Assembly (NCBI RefSeq): GCF_047124445.1
Contig: NZ_CP138921.1
Span: forward strand, 4,278,001-4,342,000
DNA: 64,000 nt
Direction: 5' to 3'
DNA from: Shimia sp047124445
GTDB lineage: Bacteria > Pseudomonadota > Alphaproteobacteria > Rhodobacterales > Rhodobacteraceae
The position numbers and the translations under genes are program-made. The notes under the pieces are model-generated. The model was given only the letters and a program-made list of their open reading frames with translations, did not search any database and was not told the DNA's origin. This document shows, piece after piece, positions 26,262 to 34,807 of the stretch (the stretch's first letter is position 1; every line of letters begins with the position of its first letter).

Positions 26262-26286
26262 TTGCACGGGGCGAAACCCCGTGCAA
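26262..26286 (-). terminator. Strong hairpin after prfC
   Basis: Perfect 10-bp stem TTGCACGGGG / CCCCGTGCAA with a CGAAA (+ strand) loop. It lies 12 bases past the prfC stop and just before the next - strand gene. No T-run follows, so termination strength is uncertain. Confidence 0.6.
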
Positions 26287-26298
26287 TCGCAGAGTGTG

Positions 26299-27906
26299 TC
26301 AGACCATCATTTCCTTGGTCGCGCTTAGCGTGACATCCGGATAATCTCGGGCAACGCGGTCAATGTCCCACTGCAAACGGGTCAGGAACACCACGTCACC
26401 ATCATTGTCGTAGCTGATATGCTGCTTGTTCATATCCGCAAACTTTTCAACCGCTTGGCGCTCACCGTGTACCCAACGGGCAGAGGTGAACTGGCTCTGT
26501 TCAAACCGCACGGGCAACCCGTATTCCATTTCGATCCGGCTGGCGAGCACTTCAAACTGAAGCTGGCCAACCACGCCCACAATGAATCCCGAACCAATCA
26601 TCGGCTTGAAGACCTTCGCAGCGCCTTCTTCAGCAAACTGCATCAGCGCCTTTTCAAGGTGTTTGGCCTTCAGCGGGTCGCCCGCGCGGATGCCCTGCAG
26701 TAGTTCCGGTGCAAAGCTTGGAATGCCCGACACGCGCAGTGCTTCGCCTTCGGTCAGCGTGTCGCCGATGCGCAGCTGTCCGTGGTTGGGAATGCCAATG
26801 ATGTCCCCGGCCCAGGCCTCTTCGGCCAACTCGCGGTCAGAGGCCAAAAACAACACCGGGTTGGAGATCGCCATCGGCTTTTTTGTCCGCACATGCGTGA
26901 GTTTCATGCCGCGCTTAAAGTGCCCCGAGGCCATGCGTACAAAGGCCACGCGGTCGCGGTGTTTCGGGTCCATATTGGCCTGAACCTTAAACACAAACCC
27001 AGCGACTTTCTTCTCCTCGGGTGCAATCTTGCGCGGCTCCGCGCTTTGCGCCTGCGGCTCAGGCCCGTAGGTTCCAATGCCGTCCATCAACTCCTTGACG
27101 CCAAAGGAATTGATCGCGGAGCCAAACCAGATCGGCGTCATATGCCCCTCAAGCACCGCCTGCGGGTCCAGCGCCGGCAGCAGCTCTTTGGCCATCTCAA
27201 CCTCTTCGCGCAGCTGCTTCAGCAGGTGCTCTGGCACGTGATCGGCCAGTTTCGGGTCGTCCAACCCGTCAATCTGCACGCTTTCGGCCACCACGTTCCG
27301 GTCCGCCCGGTCCATCAACTCCAGCCGATCGTTGAGCATGTCATAGGTGCCCAGGAAGTCCCGGCCCACGCCAATCGGCCAGCTGGCAGGTGTCACGTCA
27401 ATCGCAAGGTTTTCTTGGATTTCGTCAATAATATCGAAGGTATCACGACTTTCGCGGTCCATTTTGTTACAAAACGTCAAAATGGGCAGGTCGCGCAAAC
27501 GGCATACTTCAAACAGTTTCTGCGTCTGGCTTTCCACACCTTTGGCGCCGTCAATCACCATCACGGCGGCATCCACTGCGGTCAGCGTCCGGTAGGTGTC
27601 TTCCGAAAAATCACTGTGGCCCGGTGTGTCCACCAGGTTGAAACGGAAGGTGCCAAAATCAAACGACATCGCAGAGGCCGACACGGAGATCCCGCGGTCC
27701 TTTTCCATCTGCATAAAGTCAGAGCGCGTGCGACGCGCCTCGCCCTTGGCCCGCACCTGACCGGCCATCTGAATCGCGCCGCCATACAGGAGGAACTTTT
27801 CGGTCAGTGTGGTCTTACCGGCGTCCGGGTGCGAGATGATCGCAAAAGTGCGACGTCGCGCAATCTCGGGCGGCAATTCGGGGCGGTTTGTCTGCGTGTC
27901 CAACAT
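26299..27906 (-). CDS. prfC: Peptide chain release factor 3
   Basis: 535-residue translational GTPase that recycles RF1/RF2. G1 SHPDAGKTTLTEK, G2/switch region with RGISVSASAMSF, G3 DTPGHSDFSEDTYR, G4 CNKMDRE; domain II and the C-terminal RF3 domain are complete. I place the start at ATG 27906 (MLDTQTNRPE), the usual family length; a TTG at 27942 is in frame but has no ribosome-binding site. Single transcription unit by spacing. Confidence 0.93.
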   Translation of the reverse strand: MLDTQTNRPELPPEIARRRTFAIISHPDAGKTTLTEKFLLYGGAIQMAGQVRAKGEARRTRSDFMQMEKDRGISVSASAMSFDFGTFRFNLVDTPGHSDFSEDTYRTLTAVDAAVMVIDGAKGVESQTQKLFEVCRLRDLPILTFCNKMDRESRDTFDIIDEIQENLAIDVTPASWPIGVGRDFLGTYDMLNDRLELMDRADRNVVAESVQIDGLDDPKLADHVPEHLLKQLREEVEMAKELLPALDPQAVLEGHMTPIWFGSAINSFGVKELMDGIGTYGPEPQAQSAEPRKIAPEEKKVAGFVFKVQANMDPKHRDRVAFVRMASGHFKRGMKLTHVRTKKPMAISNPVLFLASDRELAEEAWAGDIIGIPNHGQLRIGDTLTEGEALRVSGIPSFAPELLQGIRAGDPLKAKHLEKALMQFAEEGAAKVFKPMIGSGFIVGVVGQLQFEVLASRIEMEYGLPVRFEQSQFTSARWVHGERQAVEKFADMNKQHISYDNDGDVVFLTRLQWDIDRVARDYPDVTLSATKEMMV

Positions 27907-27958
27907 GTCCGCGCGTATAGGTCGCAAAGCGCCAATTCGCAAGGAAAAGCGGCGCGCC

Positions 27959-28981
27959 TTACTTGGAGGACGCCCGCTTCAAAAGCTCCACCGCGTCAGG
28001 ACGATCCAGCAGGCTTTCATGCACCTCAAGGTGTGCCTGAGGCATGCCGCGCGCCGCATTGGATGCTGGACGCAGGCGTTCTTTCACCTCTTCCGGCACT
28101 GCAGGGCGAGTGCGCGTGTCCATCTGCATGGTTTCCGCCGAAATCCCCTCGGCAAAAATGATCTGATGGGTGTCAAACATGATCTGGTAGTAGTCCACAA
28201 ACCCGCCTTCGTCGGCGAAGACCGTGTCCCCATTCACCAGATGCCGCGCTTTGATCAGAAGCTCGCTGCGCCCCACACCAATGTGGTCATGGCGCTGATA
28301 GACAAACAGCCGGTGATCCGGGCTCACTCGCAGATCCTGCGTGTTGTTTAGAGTGCCCGCGGTAATCACGATCGGGGCAAACTCGCCGCTGGCACGCTGC
28401 ACGGCGTGTCCAATCCAACGCACTTCCTGCGGGCCATCATCCCGCGTCAACACGCGATCGCCCACGGACAAGTCTTCCACCCGACGCTGTTCGCCTGTGG
28501 CCATGGTGATGCGAGTGCCACCAGTGAAACTCACACAGGCCAGCTGCGCCAGCTTGGTGGAGGCCGCGCCACGATCAATGCCCACAAGCACGTAGTCACA
28601 TTTGGGCGTCAGCGGGGCCAATGGCGCGCCGTAGACTTCCACCACACCGCCGTCGTCGTCCACTTCGACAAGAACCAGCACCTCAATGGTGTCACCGCTT
28701 GGCGGCATAAACGTGGCCACACAATCCAGATACACCCGCGCGTCTTTGGTGCCGAGGCTGTAATCGCTGGCAATGAAATGCTGTCCGTCGCTGTCGGTGC
28801 GCAGCGCAAGGCTCTGTTCTTCCGCATCTTGGTTCAGCGTATAAATATCGTCTGGCACCAGTTCTTCCGCAAAAGACAGGGAATCACCAAGGTTCGCCCC
28901 ATCCATCACCACAAAGGCATCCGCCGGATAAACCGGTAGGCGTTGGGAGGGTTGGGAGCTGTCTTGGACTTGGGACGTCAT
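27959..28981 (-). CDS. Hint-domain (hedgehog/intein-like) protein
   Basis: 340 residues. The Hint_2 domain begins at ACVSFTGGTRITMATGEQRRVEDLSVGDRVLTRDDG (about residues 149-184), with the nucleophilic cysteine at the splice-junction position, and continues through DLRVSPDHRLFVY (the conserved His block) to about 280. The N-terminal about 145 residues are acidic and have no recognised domain. No secretion signal of the Sec type. Many Rhodobacterales genomes carry such proteins, often multiple; their function is not established. Divergent from the SDR gene. Confidence 0.85.
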   Translation of the reverse strand: MTSQVQDSSQPSQRLPVYPADAFVVMDGANLGDSLSFAEELVPDDIYTLNQDAEEQSLALRTDSDGQHFIASDYSLGTKDARVYLDCVATFMPPSGDTIEVLVLVEVDDDGGVVEVYGAPLAPLTPKCDYVLVGIDRGAASTKLAQLACVSFTGGTRITMATGEQRRVEDLSVGDRVLTRDDGPQEVRWIGHAVQRASGEFAPIVITAGTLNNTQDLRVSPDHRLFVYQRHDHIGVGRSELLIKARHLVNGDTVFADEGGFVDYYQIMFDTHQIIFAEGISAETMQMDTRTRPAVPEEVKERLRPASNAARGMPQAHLEVHESLLDRPDAVELLKRASSK

Positions 28982-29129
28982 AACTTACCTACTTTAGTGT
29001 ACTGCACGCTTTCTTTGAACAAGTGAAGTGACACGCAAATGTGGCAGCACAATGCCATAGCCCCGGCATTATACTGGCATCATTCCTAATTTGGGTATTT
29101 CTTACCCCCACAACAACGGGGAGATTCGC
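28982..29129 (+). promoter_or_regulatory. Divergent promoter region between Hint and SDR genes
   Basis: 148 bases holding the promoters of both flanking genes. A TATACT at about 29071-29076 is a possible -10 for the SDR gene, without a good -35. A short inverted repeat GGGTA/TACCC with 5-base loop lies at 29093-29107 and GGGGAG, the Shine-Dalgarno, at 29118-29123. Only the Shine-Dalgarno is well supported. Confidence 0.3.
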
Positions 29130-29909
29130 ATGGAATTGGGAATTAAAGGTAAACGCGCACTGGTTTGTGCGTCCTCAAAAGGTCTTGGTTTGGGCTGTGC
29201 TCGCGCTCTGGCTGCGGAAGGTGTCGATCTGATCATGAACGCGCGCGGCGTTGAAGCGCTTGAGGCCGCCGCCGCTGACATCCGGTCCGAATTTGGTGTG
29301 GATGTTCAGGCAATTGCCTGTGACGTGACCACCACTGAGGGCCAAGCCAAACTGATTGAAGCTGCGCAAGGCGTGGATATTCTGGTCAACAATGCCGGCG
29401 GCCCGCCTCCAGGCATGTGGACCGATTGGGACCGTGACGATTTCATTTCCGCCTTGGACGCCAACATGCTTGCCCCCATTGCGCTGATCAAAGCGCTTGT
29501 TCCGGGCATGATGGAACGAGGCTGGGGCCGCGTGGTGAACATCACTTCTGTCTCGGTCAAGTCCCCGATTCCGGTGCTGGGCTTGTCCAACGCCGCCCGC
29601 GCAGGCCTCACTGGCTATGTCGCAGGCACCGCGCGTCAGGTGGCGGGTAAAGGCGTTACCATCAACAACCTGCTGCCAGGCATCCACGCCACCGACCGCG
29701 CCGTGTCTCTAGACAAGGCTGTGACCGAGCAACAGGGCATCTCCATGGAAGAGGCAAAGGCCCAACGTGCCGCCACCATCCCCGCCGGCCGCTACGGTAC
29801 CTCAGATGAGTTTGGCGCCACCTGTGCCTTCCTGTGTTCCCATCACGCAGGCTTTATCGTCGGGCAGAATGTTCTGCTGGACGGCGGTGCCTTCGCATCT
29901 GCTATGTAA
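29130..29909 (+). CDS. SDR-family oxidoreductase, catalytic Tyr/Lys replaced
   Basis: 259-residue Rossmann-fold protein. The nucleotide-binding loop is ASSKGLGLG (residues 14-22) and NNAGG is present. The serine of the active site is at NITS140, but 13 residues later the expected YxxxK reads S153-N-A-A-R157, so the general-acid tyrosine and lysine are missing. The subgroup with SNAAR-like motifs is usually annotated as 3-oxoacyl-ACP reductase-like, but activity is doubtful. ATG at 29130 has GGGGAG 6 bases upstream; an in-frame ATG 39 bases earlier lacks one. Followed 18 bases later by alkC. Confidence 0.88.
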   Translation: MELGIKGKRALVCASSKGLGLGCARALAAEGVDLIMNARGVEALEAAAADIRSEFGVDVQAIACDVTTTEGQAKLIEAAQGVDILVNNAGGPPPGMWTDWDRDDFISALDANMLAPIALIKALVPGMMERGWGRVVNITSVSVKSPIPVLGLSNAARAGLTGYVAGTARQVAGKGVTINNLLPGIHATDRAVSLDKAVTEQQGISMEEAKAQRAATIPAGRYGTSDEFGATCAFLCSHHAGFIVGQNVLLDGGAFASAM

Positions 29910-29927
29910 GCGCGAGTAAGTAACTAA

Positions 29928-31082
29928 ATGGCGCGAGGTGTGGGTGTGTCCCAGGGTTTTTCTCTGAAAGATGAGTTGTTTAACGCAGATAGTCTCGGCG
30001 ATCTGGCGGCAGAGTTTGCCGCCGGAGTGCCTGGGTTCGATGGTGAGGACTTTCATCAAGAAGTTGTGGCAGGGCTTCAGGGGCGCGAGCTCATGGAGCG
30101 TATGGAATGGATTGCCGACTGCATCGAAAAACGCCTCGCGCCAGACTTCCCCGAAATGGCGGACCAGCTTGAGGCGGCCATGCCTCCCGCGCTTGATCCA
30201 ACTCTGAAGGACGATGACTTTGGTCGCTTCATCCATGCTGTGCCTGGCATTCTTGCCACCCGCCACGGAGTCGAAGAGCACCGCGATCGGGCGCTGGACT
30301 TGCTGGAAGAGGCGACCAAGCGCTTCTCCATGGAGTTCTACATCCGCGCATTTATAAACCGTTGGCCGGAGGAAACCTTTGCCCGCCTGCATGACTGGGC
30401 CGAGAATGCCAACTACCACGTCCGCCGTCTGGTGAGCGAAGGCACCCGACCCAAATTGCCTTGGGCAAAGAAGATCGACATCGATCCGATGTCCACGCTG
30501 CCTCTCCTGGCAAAATTGCATGCCGATCCAACGCGCTACGTGACCCGGTCGGTGTCCAACCACCTCAATGACATTTCCAAACTCTCCACCGACACGGTGG
30601 TCAGCCAGCTTTCCGACTGGAAAGAGCAGGGCGAGCAGGCCACCAAAGAACTGGACTGGATGACGCGCCACTCCCTGCGCACAGCCGTCAAAGCAGGCCA
30701 TTCCGGCGCGCTGTCGATGCTGGGGTTCCACGCAGACGCGCCCATCACTTTGGATAGCCTTTCGGTCGGCGGCGACAGCATCCAGATCGGCGACGCATTA
30801 CAAGTCGAAACAACACTGTCCACGGAGGGCACATCCCCTGTGCCGGTGATGGTCGACTATGTGCTGAGTTTCCATCGCCCCAACGGGCGCGGCAGTGACA
30901 AGGTCTTTAAGCTCAAGCAAGGCAAAATCCCTGCTGGAAAGTCACTCACACTGGCCAAAAAGCATCCGCTCAAAGCCAACGCCAGCACATTTCAACTACA
31001 TCCCGGCCCGCACAAGCTGGCCATTCAGGTCAACGGTCGTGTGCTTGGGGATGTGGCGTTTAACCTGACGGATCCGACGTAA
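29928..31082 (+). CDS. alkC: AlkC-type DNA alkylation repair protein with Ig-like domain
   Basis: 384 residues. Residues 1-250 are HEAT-like helical repeats of the AlkC/AlkD DNA glycosylase superfamily, with the AlkC-typical segment YVTRSVSNHLNDISK near residue 205. Residues 265-384 look like a beta-sandwich (repeated beta strands, LDSLSVGGDSIQIGD and KLAIQVNGRVLGDVAFNL), matching the Ig-like domain of the longer AlkC class. The enzyme excises 3-methylcytosine and 3-methyladenine from DNA. Start is uncertain since no clear ribosome-binding site precedes 29928. Probably co-transcribed with the SDR gene. Confidence 0.85.
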   Translation: MARGVGVSQGFSLKDELFNADSLGDLAAEFAAGVPGFDGEDFHQEVVAGLQGRELMERMEWIADCIEKRLAPDFPEMADQLEAAMPPALDPTLKDDDFGRFIHAVPGILATRHGVEEHRDRALDLLEEATKRFSMEFYIRAFINRWPEETFARLHDWAENANYHVRRLVSEGTRPKLPWAKKIDIDPMSTLPLLAKLHADPTRYVTRSVSNHLNDISKLSTDTVVSQLSDWKEQGEQATKELDWMTRHSLRTAVKAGHSGALSMLGFHADAPITLDSLSVGGDSIQIGDALQVETTLSTEGTSPVPVMVDYVLSFHRPNGRGSDKVFKLKQGKIPAGKSLTLAKKHPLKANASTFQLHPGPHKLAIQVNGRVLGDVAFNLTDPT

Positions 31083-31111
31083 CCCTCTGACGTTTCATCA
31101 CGTTTCTGTGG

Positions 31112-31137
31112 GGCGGCTAGCCTGACCTCTGGCCGCC
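31112..31137 (+). terminator. Possible terminator after alkC
   Basis: GGCGGCTAG (31112-31120) pairs with CTGGCCGCC (31129-31137), a 9-bp stem with one G-U pair and an 8-base loop. No T-run. It sits 29 bases after alkC, before the symporter gene. Confidence 0.4.
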
Positions 31138-31173
31138 TGCTAGGTCGGTTTCAATTCTGAACGGGACACGACC

Positions 31174-32559
31174 ATGCACGCCGCCACACTCATCACCATA
31201 TTCGCCGCTATCCTTTTGCTCAGCCTTGTTGTCGCCCCGAAACGGGCCACAGTTGTGGGCTTCTTTGGCGGGCAGACCGCAGAAGGGCAGGCGCCGTCGC
31301 TGTGGACCTTGGTGCTGTCGCAGGTCACCACCTGGATCTTCGCCCGGTCCCTGATGAATGCCGCCATCCTAGGTTTCTACTACGGAATTGCGGGCACCTT
31401 GGCCTACGCGGCTTACTACGCGTCCTTCCTGACAGGAGGCTACATCGTGAACCGTATGCGCGTGCAGGGCGCCGGCTCGGTGCAGGACTGGCTCACCTCG
31501 CGCTTTGGCACCCCCGGCACCACTGCCTACAACGTGGTGATTGCGCTGCGGCTTTTGTCCGAAGTGTTCGCCAATTTGCTGGTCGTTGGCTTGATCTTCA
31601 GCGCGGCGCTGCCTGAGGTTGCCAATGCGGGCACCATCTCCATCCTGATCGTTGGTGTGGTCGCGCTGGCTTACTCCGCATGGGGTGGGCTCTCCGCTGC
31701 CTTGCGCACCGACGTCATGCAGATGCTGCTGTTTCTTGTTGTGTTTGGCATCGCCTTTGTTGCGCTGGTGCTGCGCCCTGAGTTCGATCTCGGTGCTGTC
31801 CTCACAGCGCCTGGTGCCTCTGGCCCGCACAACGGCTGGGTGCTTCTGCTGGTCGCCGCGCTTCAGGTGTTTTCCTATCCTGTACATGACCCGGTGATGA
31901 TGGACCGCGGCTTCCTCGCGGATCGCGACACCACCCGCAAAAGCTTCCTGCACGCTTTCTGGCTGTCCACGCTTTGCATCATCGCGTTTGGTTTCTTTGG
32001 CATTCAGGCCTCGCTTGAGGGCGCCGCTTATGAAGGTCAGTTGATCGGCACCTGGAGCACGATGTTCCCAACTTGGGTCTTCACCTTGCTGATCCTCTCG
32101 CTCTTGGTGTCTGCACTATCCACACTGGACTCCGCGCTGAGCTCCGCCGCCCGTCTGGTGGTCGAGGAACTCAAACTCGCGCCGCGCACGCTGGTTGGCG
32201 GCCGTGTTGCCATGTTGGTCTTTGCTCTCGCTGGTGGCGCGCTGACCCTTTGGGGCAACCAAACCCTATTTGATGCCGTTGCCGTGTCCGGCACTGCTTC
32301 GATGTTCCTCACCCCTGTACTGGTTGCCAGCCTGATCGGCGGCCGGGACGTCCCGCTCTGGTCCTACATGGCCTGCTTCTTCGCGGCGCTTTACGGCGCC
32401 GCTGCCTATATGTTTCGCGATACGGAATTTGTAGCCCAGTTCCTGTATGATGGTCACAAATACGAGCAGCTCCTGCAGATCTGCGTCATCGTTCTGGCCG
32501 TCGGATTTGCCGCAGTCCTGATCGGGAGCCGCAGGGTTGAAGCACGGGTAGGGGGCTGA
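31174..32559 (+). CDS. Sodium:solute symporter family transporter
   Basis: 461 residues with about 12-13 hydrophobic helices of the LeuT-fold SSS family. It starts with a helix directly after MHAATLITIF; the segment GGYIVNRMRVQGAGSVQDWLTSRFG, and LLVSALSTLDSALSSAARLVVEEL in helix 9, which holds the sodium-2-site serines in this family, are typical. Substrate unknown. The basic C-terminus ends at RRVEARVGG. A hairpin lies between it and the next gene. Confidence 0.88.
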   Translation: MHAATLITIFAAILLLSLVVAPKRATVVGFFGGQTAEGQAPSLWTLVLSQVTTWIFARSLMNAAILGFYYGIAGTLAYAAYYASFLTGGYIVNRMRVQGAGSVQDWLTSRFGTPGTTAYNVVIALRLLSEVFANLLVVGLIFSAALPEVANAGTISILIVGVVALAYSAWGGLSAALRTDVMQMLLFLVVFGIAFVALVLRPEFDLGAVLTAPGASGPHNGWVLLLVAALQVFSYPVHDPVMMDRGFLADRDTTRKSFLHAFWLSTLCIIAFGFFGIQASLEGAAYEGQLIGTWSTMFPTWVFTLLILSLLVSALSTLDSALSSAARLVVEELKLAPRTLVGGRVAMLVFALAGGALTLWGNQTLFDAVAVSGTASMFLTPVLVASLIGGRDVPLWSYMACFFAALYGAAAYMFRDTEFVAQFLYDGHKYEQLLQICVIVLAVGFAAVLIGSRRVEARVGG

Positions 32560-32574
32560 TACACCACTGCGAAA

Positions 32575-32593
32575 CCCGATGAAAAACATCGGG
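32575..32593 (+). other. Hairpin between symporter and ABC ATPase genes
   Basis: Perfect 7-bp inverted repeat CCCGATG / CATCGGG with an AAAAA loop, 15 bases after the symporter stop. No T-run follows. It may modulate read-through into the ATPase gene, and its position argues that the ATPase starts downstream at 32612. Confidence 0.5.
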
Positions 32594-32611
32594 GATTGCA
32601 AGAGGCCTCCC

Positions 32612-33709
32612 GTGCAGCTGACATCTACTTCGACGCCACCACGTTTGGAAATCCGCAACCTGCGCCGCCGCTTTGGCAACCGGCAGGTTGTGGACGATGT
32701 GTCTCTGACGTTGCAATCGGGCAAGGTCACCTGCCTGCTTGGTCCGTCCGGCTGTGGCAAGTCCACCACCCTGCGCATGATCGCCGGTGTGGACATGCAA
32801 GACAGCGGCGAAATCTATGTGGATGGCAAGCTGATCTGTGACACCGTGTTTCGCATCCCGCCGGAACGCCGTCAGATTGGCTTGATGTTTCAAGACTTTG
32901 CGCTCTTCCCACACCTCTCGGTGAGCGATAACGTCGCCTTTGGCCTCAAAGGCAGCAAAGACGAAAAACGCGCCCGCGTTGAGGAACTTCTGGCGAAGGT
33001 GAACCTCGGTTGGGCCATCGACAAGTACCCGCACCTACTGTCGGGTGGCGAGCAACAGCGTATTGCCTTGGCCCGTGCCTTGGCCCCACGACCGCGCATC
33101 ATGCTGATGGATGAGCCGTTCTCCGGCCTCGACAACCGTCTGCGCGACGGCATCCGCGACGAGACTTTAGCGGTGCTCAAAGAAGAAGACACCGCCGTGT
33201 TGCTGGTCACGCACGAGCCGGAAGAGGCCATGCGTATGGCTGACGAAATTGCGCTGATGCGCGACGGTGTCATCGTCCAACAGGGCGCCCCGTACAACAT
33301 CTACAACGCGCCCAAGGACAAGCAAGCGGTGGCGTTTTTCAGCGACATCAACGTGATTCGTTCGGTGAGCAACGGCGCACTCACGGAAACGCCTTTTGGT
33401 CAGTTCCTGACACCCGGCCTTGCGGACGGCGCGCCGGTCGAAATTGTCATTCGTCCACAGCACTTGAAGCTGGACTTTGATCGTCAGGGTAAAGGCCCGC
33501 TGCCCACGCCATCAGACGGCGTTGCCGCGCGTGGCATCGTGACCCGCGCCCGCTTCATGGGCAACGAGAGCCTCGTGGAGTTCAAAATGGACCATGATGG
33601 CTCCGCACTTAAGGTCACCGTGCCGAATGTGTTCCTGCCCAAAGAAGGCACGCCGCTCTGGCTCACAATCCGCCGCGACCGCTGTTTTGTCTTCCCCGCT
33701 GAGACCTGA
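32612..33709 (+). CDS. ABC transporter ATP-binding protein, FbpC/PotA-like
   Basis: About 365 residues. Walker A GPSGCGKST, Q-loop FQDFALFPHLS, signature LSGGEQQR, Walker B IMLMDEP and H-loop VTHEPEEA are all intact. The C-terminal about 130 residues form a TOBE-like regulatory domain, as in FbpC/CysA/PotA importers. No permease or binding-protein gene is adjacent, so the partner must be elsewhere. I prefer the GTG at 32612 (AGAGG 6 bases upstream); an ATG at 32579 is in frame but lies inside a hairpin and lacks a Shine-Dalgarno. Confidence 0.88.
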   Translation: MQLTSTSTPPRLEIRNLRRRFGNRQVVDDVSLTLQSGKVTCLLGPSGCGKSTTLRMIAGVDMQDSGEIYVDGKLICDTVFRIPPERRQIGLMFQDFALFPHLSVSDNVAFGLKGSKDEKRARVEELLAKVNLGWAIDKYPHLLSGGEQQRIALARALAPRPRIMLMDEPFSGLDNRLRDGIRDETLAVLKEEDTAVLLVTHEPEEAMRMADEIALMRDGVIVQQGAPYNIYNAPKDKQAVAFFSDINVIRSVSNGALTETPFGQFLTPGLADGAPVEIVIRPQHLKLDFDRQGKGPLPTPSDGVAARGIVTRARFMGNESLVEFKMDHDGSALKVTVPNVFLPKEGTPLWLTIRRDRCFVFPAET

Positions 33710-33715
33710 AACGTC

Positions 33716-34387
33716 TTAGCTCTGGGCGAGAAAATCCTTGAGGCTCTTGCCCGGTTCCTCAACAAACAAGCTTGGCAACACAGTCAGTTCGGCAATCTGA
33801 TCCACCCGGATTTTTGCAAACCCGCCAAGAGTTTCGTCCCAGACACCCAACGTCCACACGCGCCCCCAATAGTCGAGCTTCAGAGGGCGCACGTCCCGCT
33901 CGCCCTCATCCGTACTGGTGATCCGCAGCTTTTGCCGTGCCCGAATGGCTTCGCGCAGCGGTTCAAGGTATTGCAGGGCCTGAGTAGTTTCCGCAAACGG
34001 GTACGCGGCGAAGCCAAAGCCGTGGCTCACACCGCCAATCTCCTCCGGCAAAACCGCGTCAATCTTCGCGCTCAGACTTTCGGCTGCCGCCCGCAATGGC
34101 CCTTCCATGCCGGTGCCAACCACCTCCAACCCAATATGCAGCGCTTCTAATTCCTCTTCGGTCAGGTTCAACGGCGGCAATGTCAATACCGCCTTCGCAC
34201 GATACCCTGTGCCGCGTTCGCCTTCGATGGCCACGCCGCTGTTCGCCAAGGTTTGCATGTCGCGATAGATCGTCCGCAAAGACACCTGCATCGCCGCCGC
34301 CAAATCCTCGGCGCGGTGCAAGCCACCATCCTTCAGAATTTCCATCAATCCATAGAGCCGATCCGAGCGGTTTTGAGAGCTGGCCAT
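33716..34387 (-). CDS. Transcriptional regulator, HTH_11 + WYL-like (YafY type)
   Basis: 223 residues. N-terminal DeoR-like helix-turn-helix (AEDLAAAMQVSLRTIYRDMQTLANSG, about 25-50) and a C-terminal ligand-sensing WYL-type domain (KLRITSTDEGERDVRPLKLDYWGRVWTLGVWDE), although the literal WYL triplet is not present. The start at ATG 34387 is preferred over upstream in-frame starts. Probable autoregulation: two copies of a 16-bp dyad lie at 34410-34443, right upstream. Convergent with the ABC ATPase gene, 6 bases between stops. Confidence 0.85.
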   Translation of the reverse strand: MASSQNRSDRLYGLMEILKDGGLHRAEDLAAAMQVSLRTIYRDMQTLANSGVAIEGERGTGYRAKAVLTLPPLNLTEEELEALHIGLEVVGTGMEGPLRAAAESLSAKIDAVLPEEIGGVSHGFGFAAYPFAETTQALQYLEPLREAIRARQKLRITSTDEGERDVRPLKLDYWGRVWTLGVWDETLGGFAKIRVDQIAELTVLPSLFVEEPGKSLKDFLAQS

Positions 34388-34409
34388 AACCTGTGATTCT
34401 CCGACTTCC

Positions 34410-34443
34410 TGCCAAAATAATGACAACTGCCACAATAATGGCA
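34410..34443. promoter_or_regulatory. Paired operator-like dyads upstream of WYL regulator
   Basis: TGCCA-AAATAA-TGACA (34410-34425) and TGCCA-CAATAA-TGGCA (34428-34443) are near-identical 16-bp dyads, 18 bases centre to centre. The second is a perfect 5-bp palindrome. They start 23 bases upstream of the regulator's ATG on its strand, where a promoter would be. Likely the regulator's own operator; inference from position. Confidence 0.5.
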
Positions 34444-34576
34444 AAATGGACCGCAAAAACCCCAAATATCCCGTCACACTCCCGTTAATCCGCCTTTTGC
34501 CCCCGCGTCCGGCGCGTTAGGACTTTGCCATGAGACTTAGGCGGCCTTTGTGCCACCGACCAAGGGAGACAAAGTC

Positions 34577-34792
34577 ATGTTGAACAATATCGGCCTGCCC
34601 GGCATCCTTCTGATCGCGGTTGTGGTTCTTGTCCTGTTTGGACGCGGCAAAATCAGCGGCATCATGGGCGAAGTTGGCAAAGGCATCACCTCGTTCAAAA
34701 AAGGCGTGAACGAAGGCGCCAAAGAACTTGAGGAAGAAGCGGCAGACGCGGCCAAGGACGTGACGCCGGCTGACGAAAAAGACAAAGCCTAA
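34577..34792 (+). CDS. tatA: Sec-independent translocase subunit TatA
   Basis: 71 residues: one short N-terminal transmembrane helix (about 4-22, LPGILLIAVVVLVLFG), the FG hinge, then an amphipathic helix (ISGIMGEVGKGITSFKKGV) and an acidic tail. TatA oligomers form the pore that passes folded, twin-arginine-signal proteins. The ATG at 34577 follows AGGGAG; an in-frame ATG at 34550 would put nine polar residues before the helix and is rejected. Confidence 0.93.
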   Translation: MLNNIGLPGILLIAVVVLVLFGRGKISGIMGEVGKGITSFKKGVNEGAKELEEEAADAAKDVTPADEKDKA

Positions 34793-34807
34793 GCCGGGCG
34801 ATCCAAG

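Noticed and set aside
29041..29090. Sigma-54-like promoter (TGGCAG ... TGCC) before the SDR gene
   Set aside because: The spacing and the -12 element do not fit the TGGCAC-N5-TTGC pattern.
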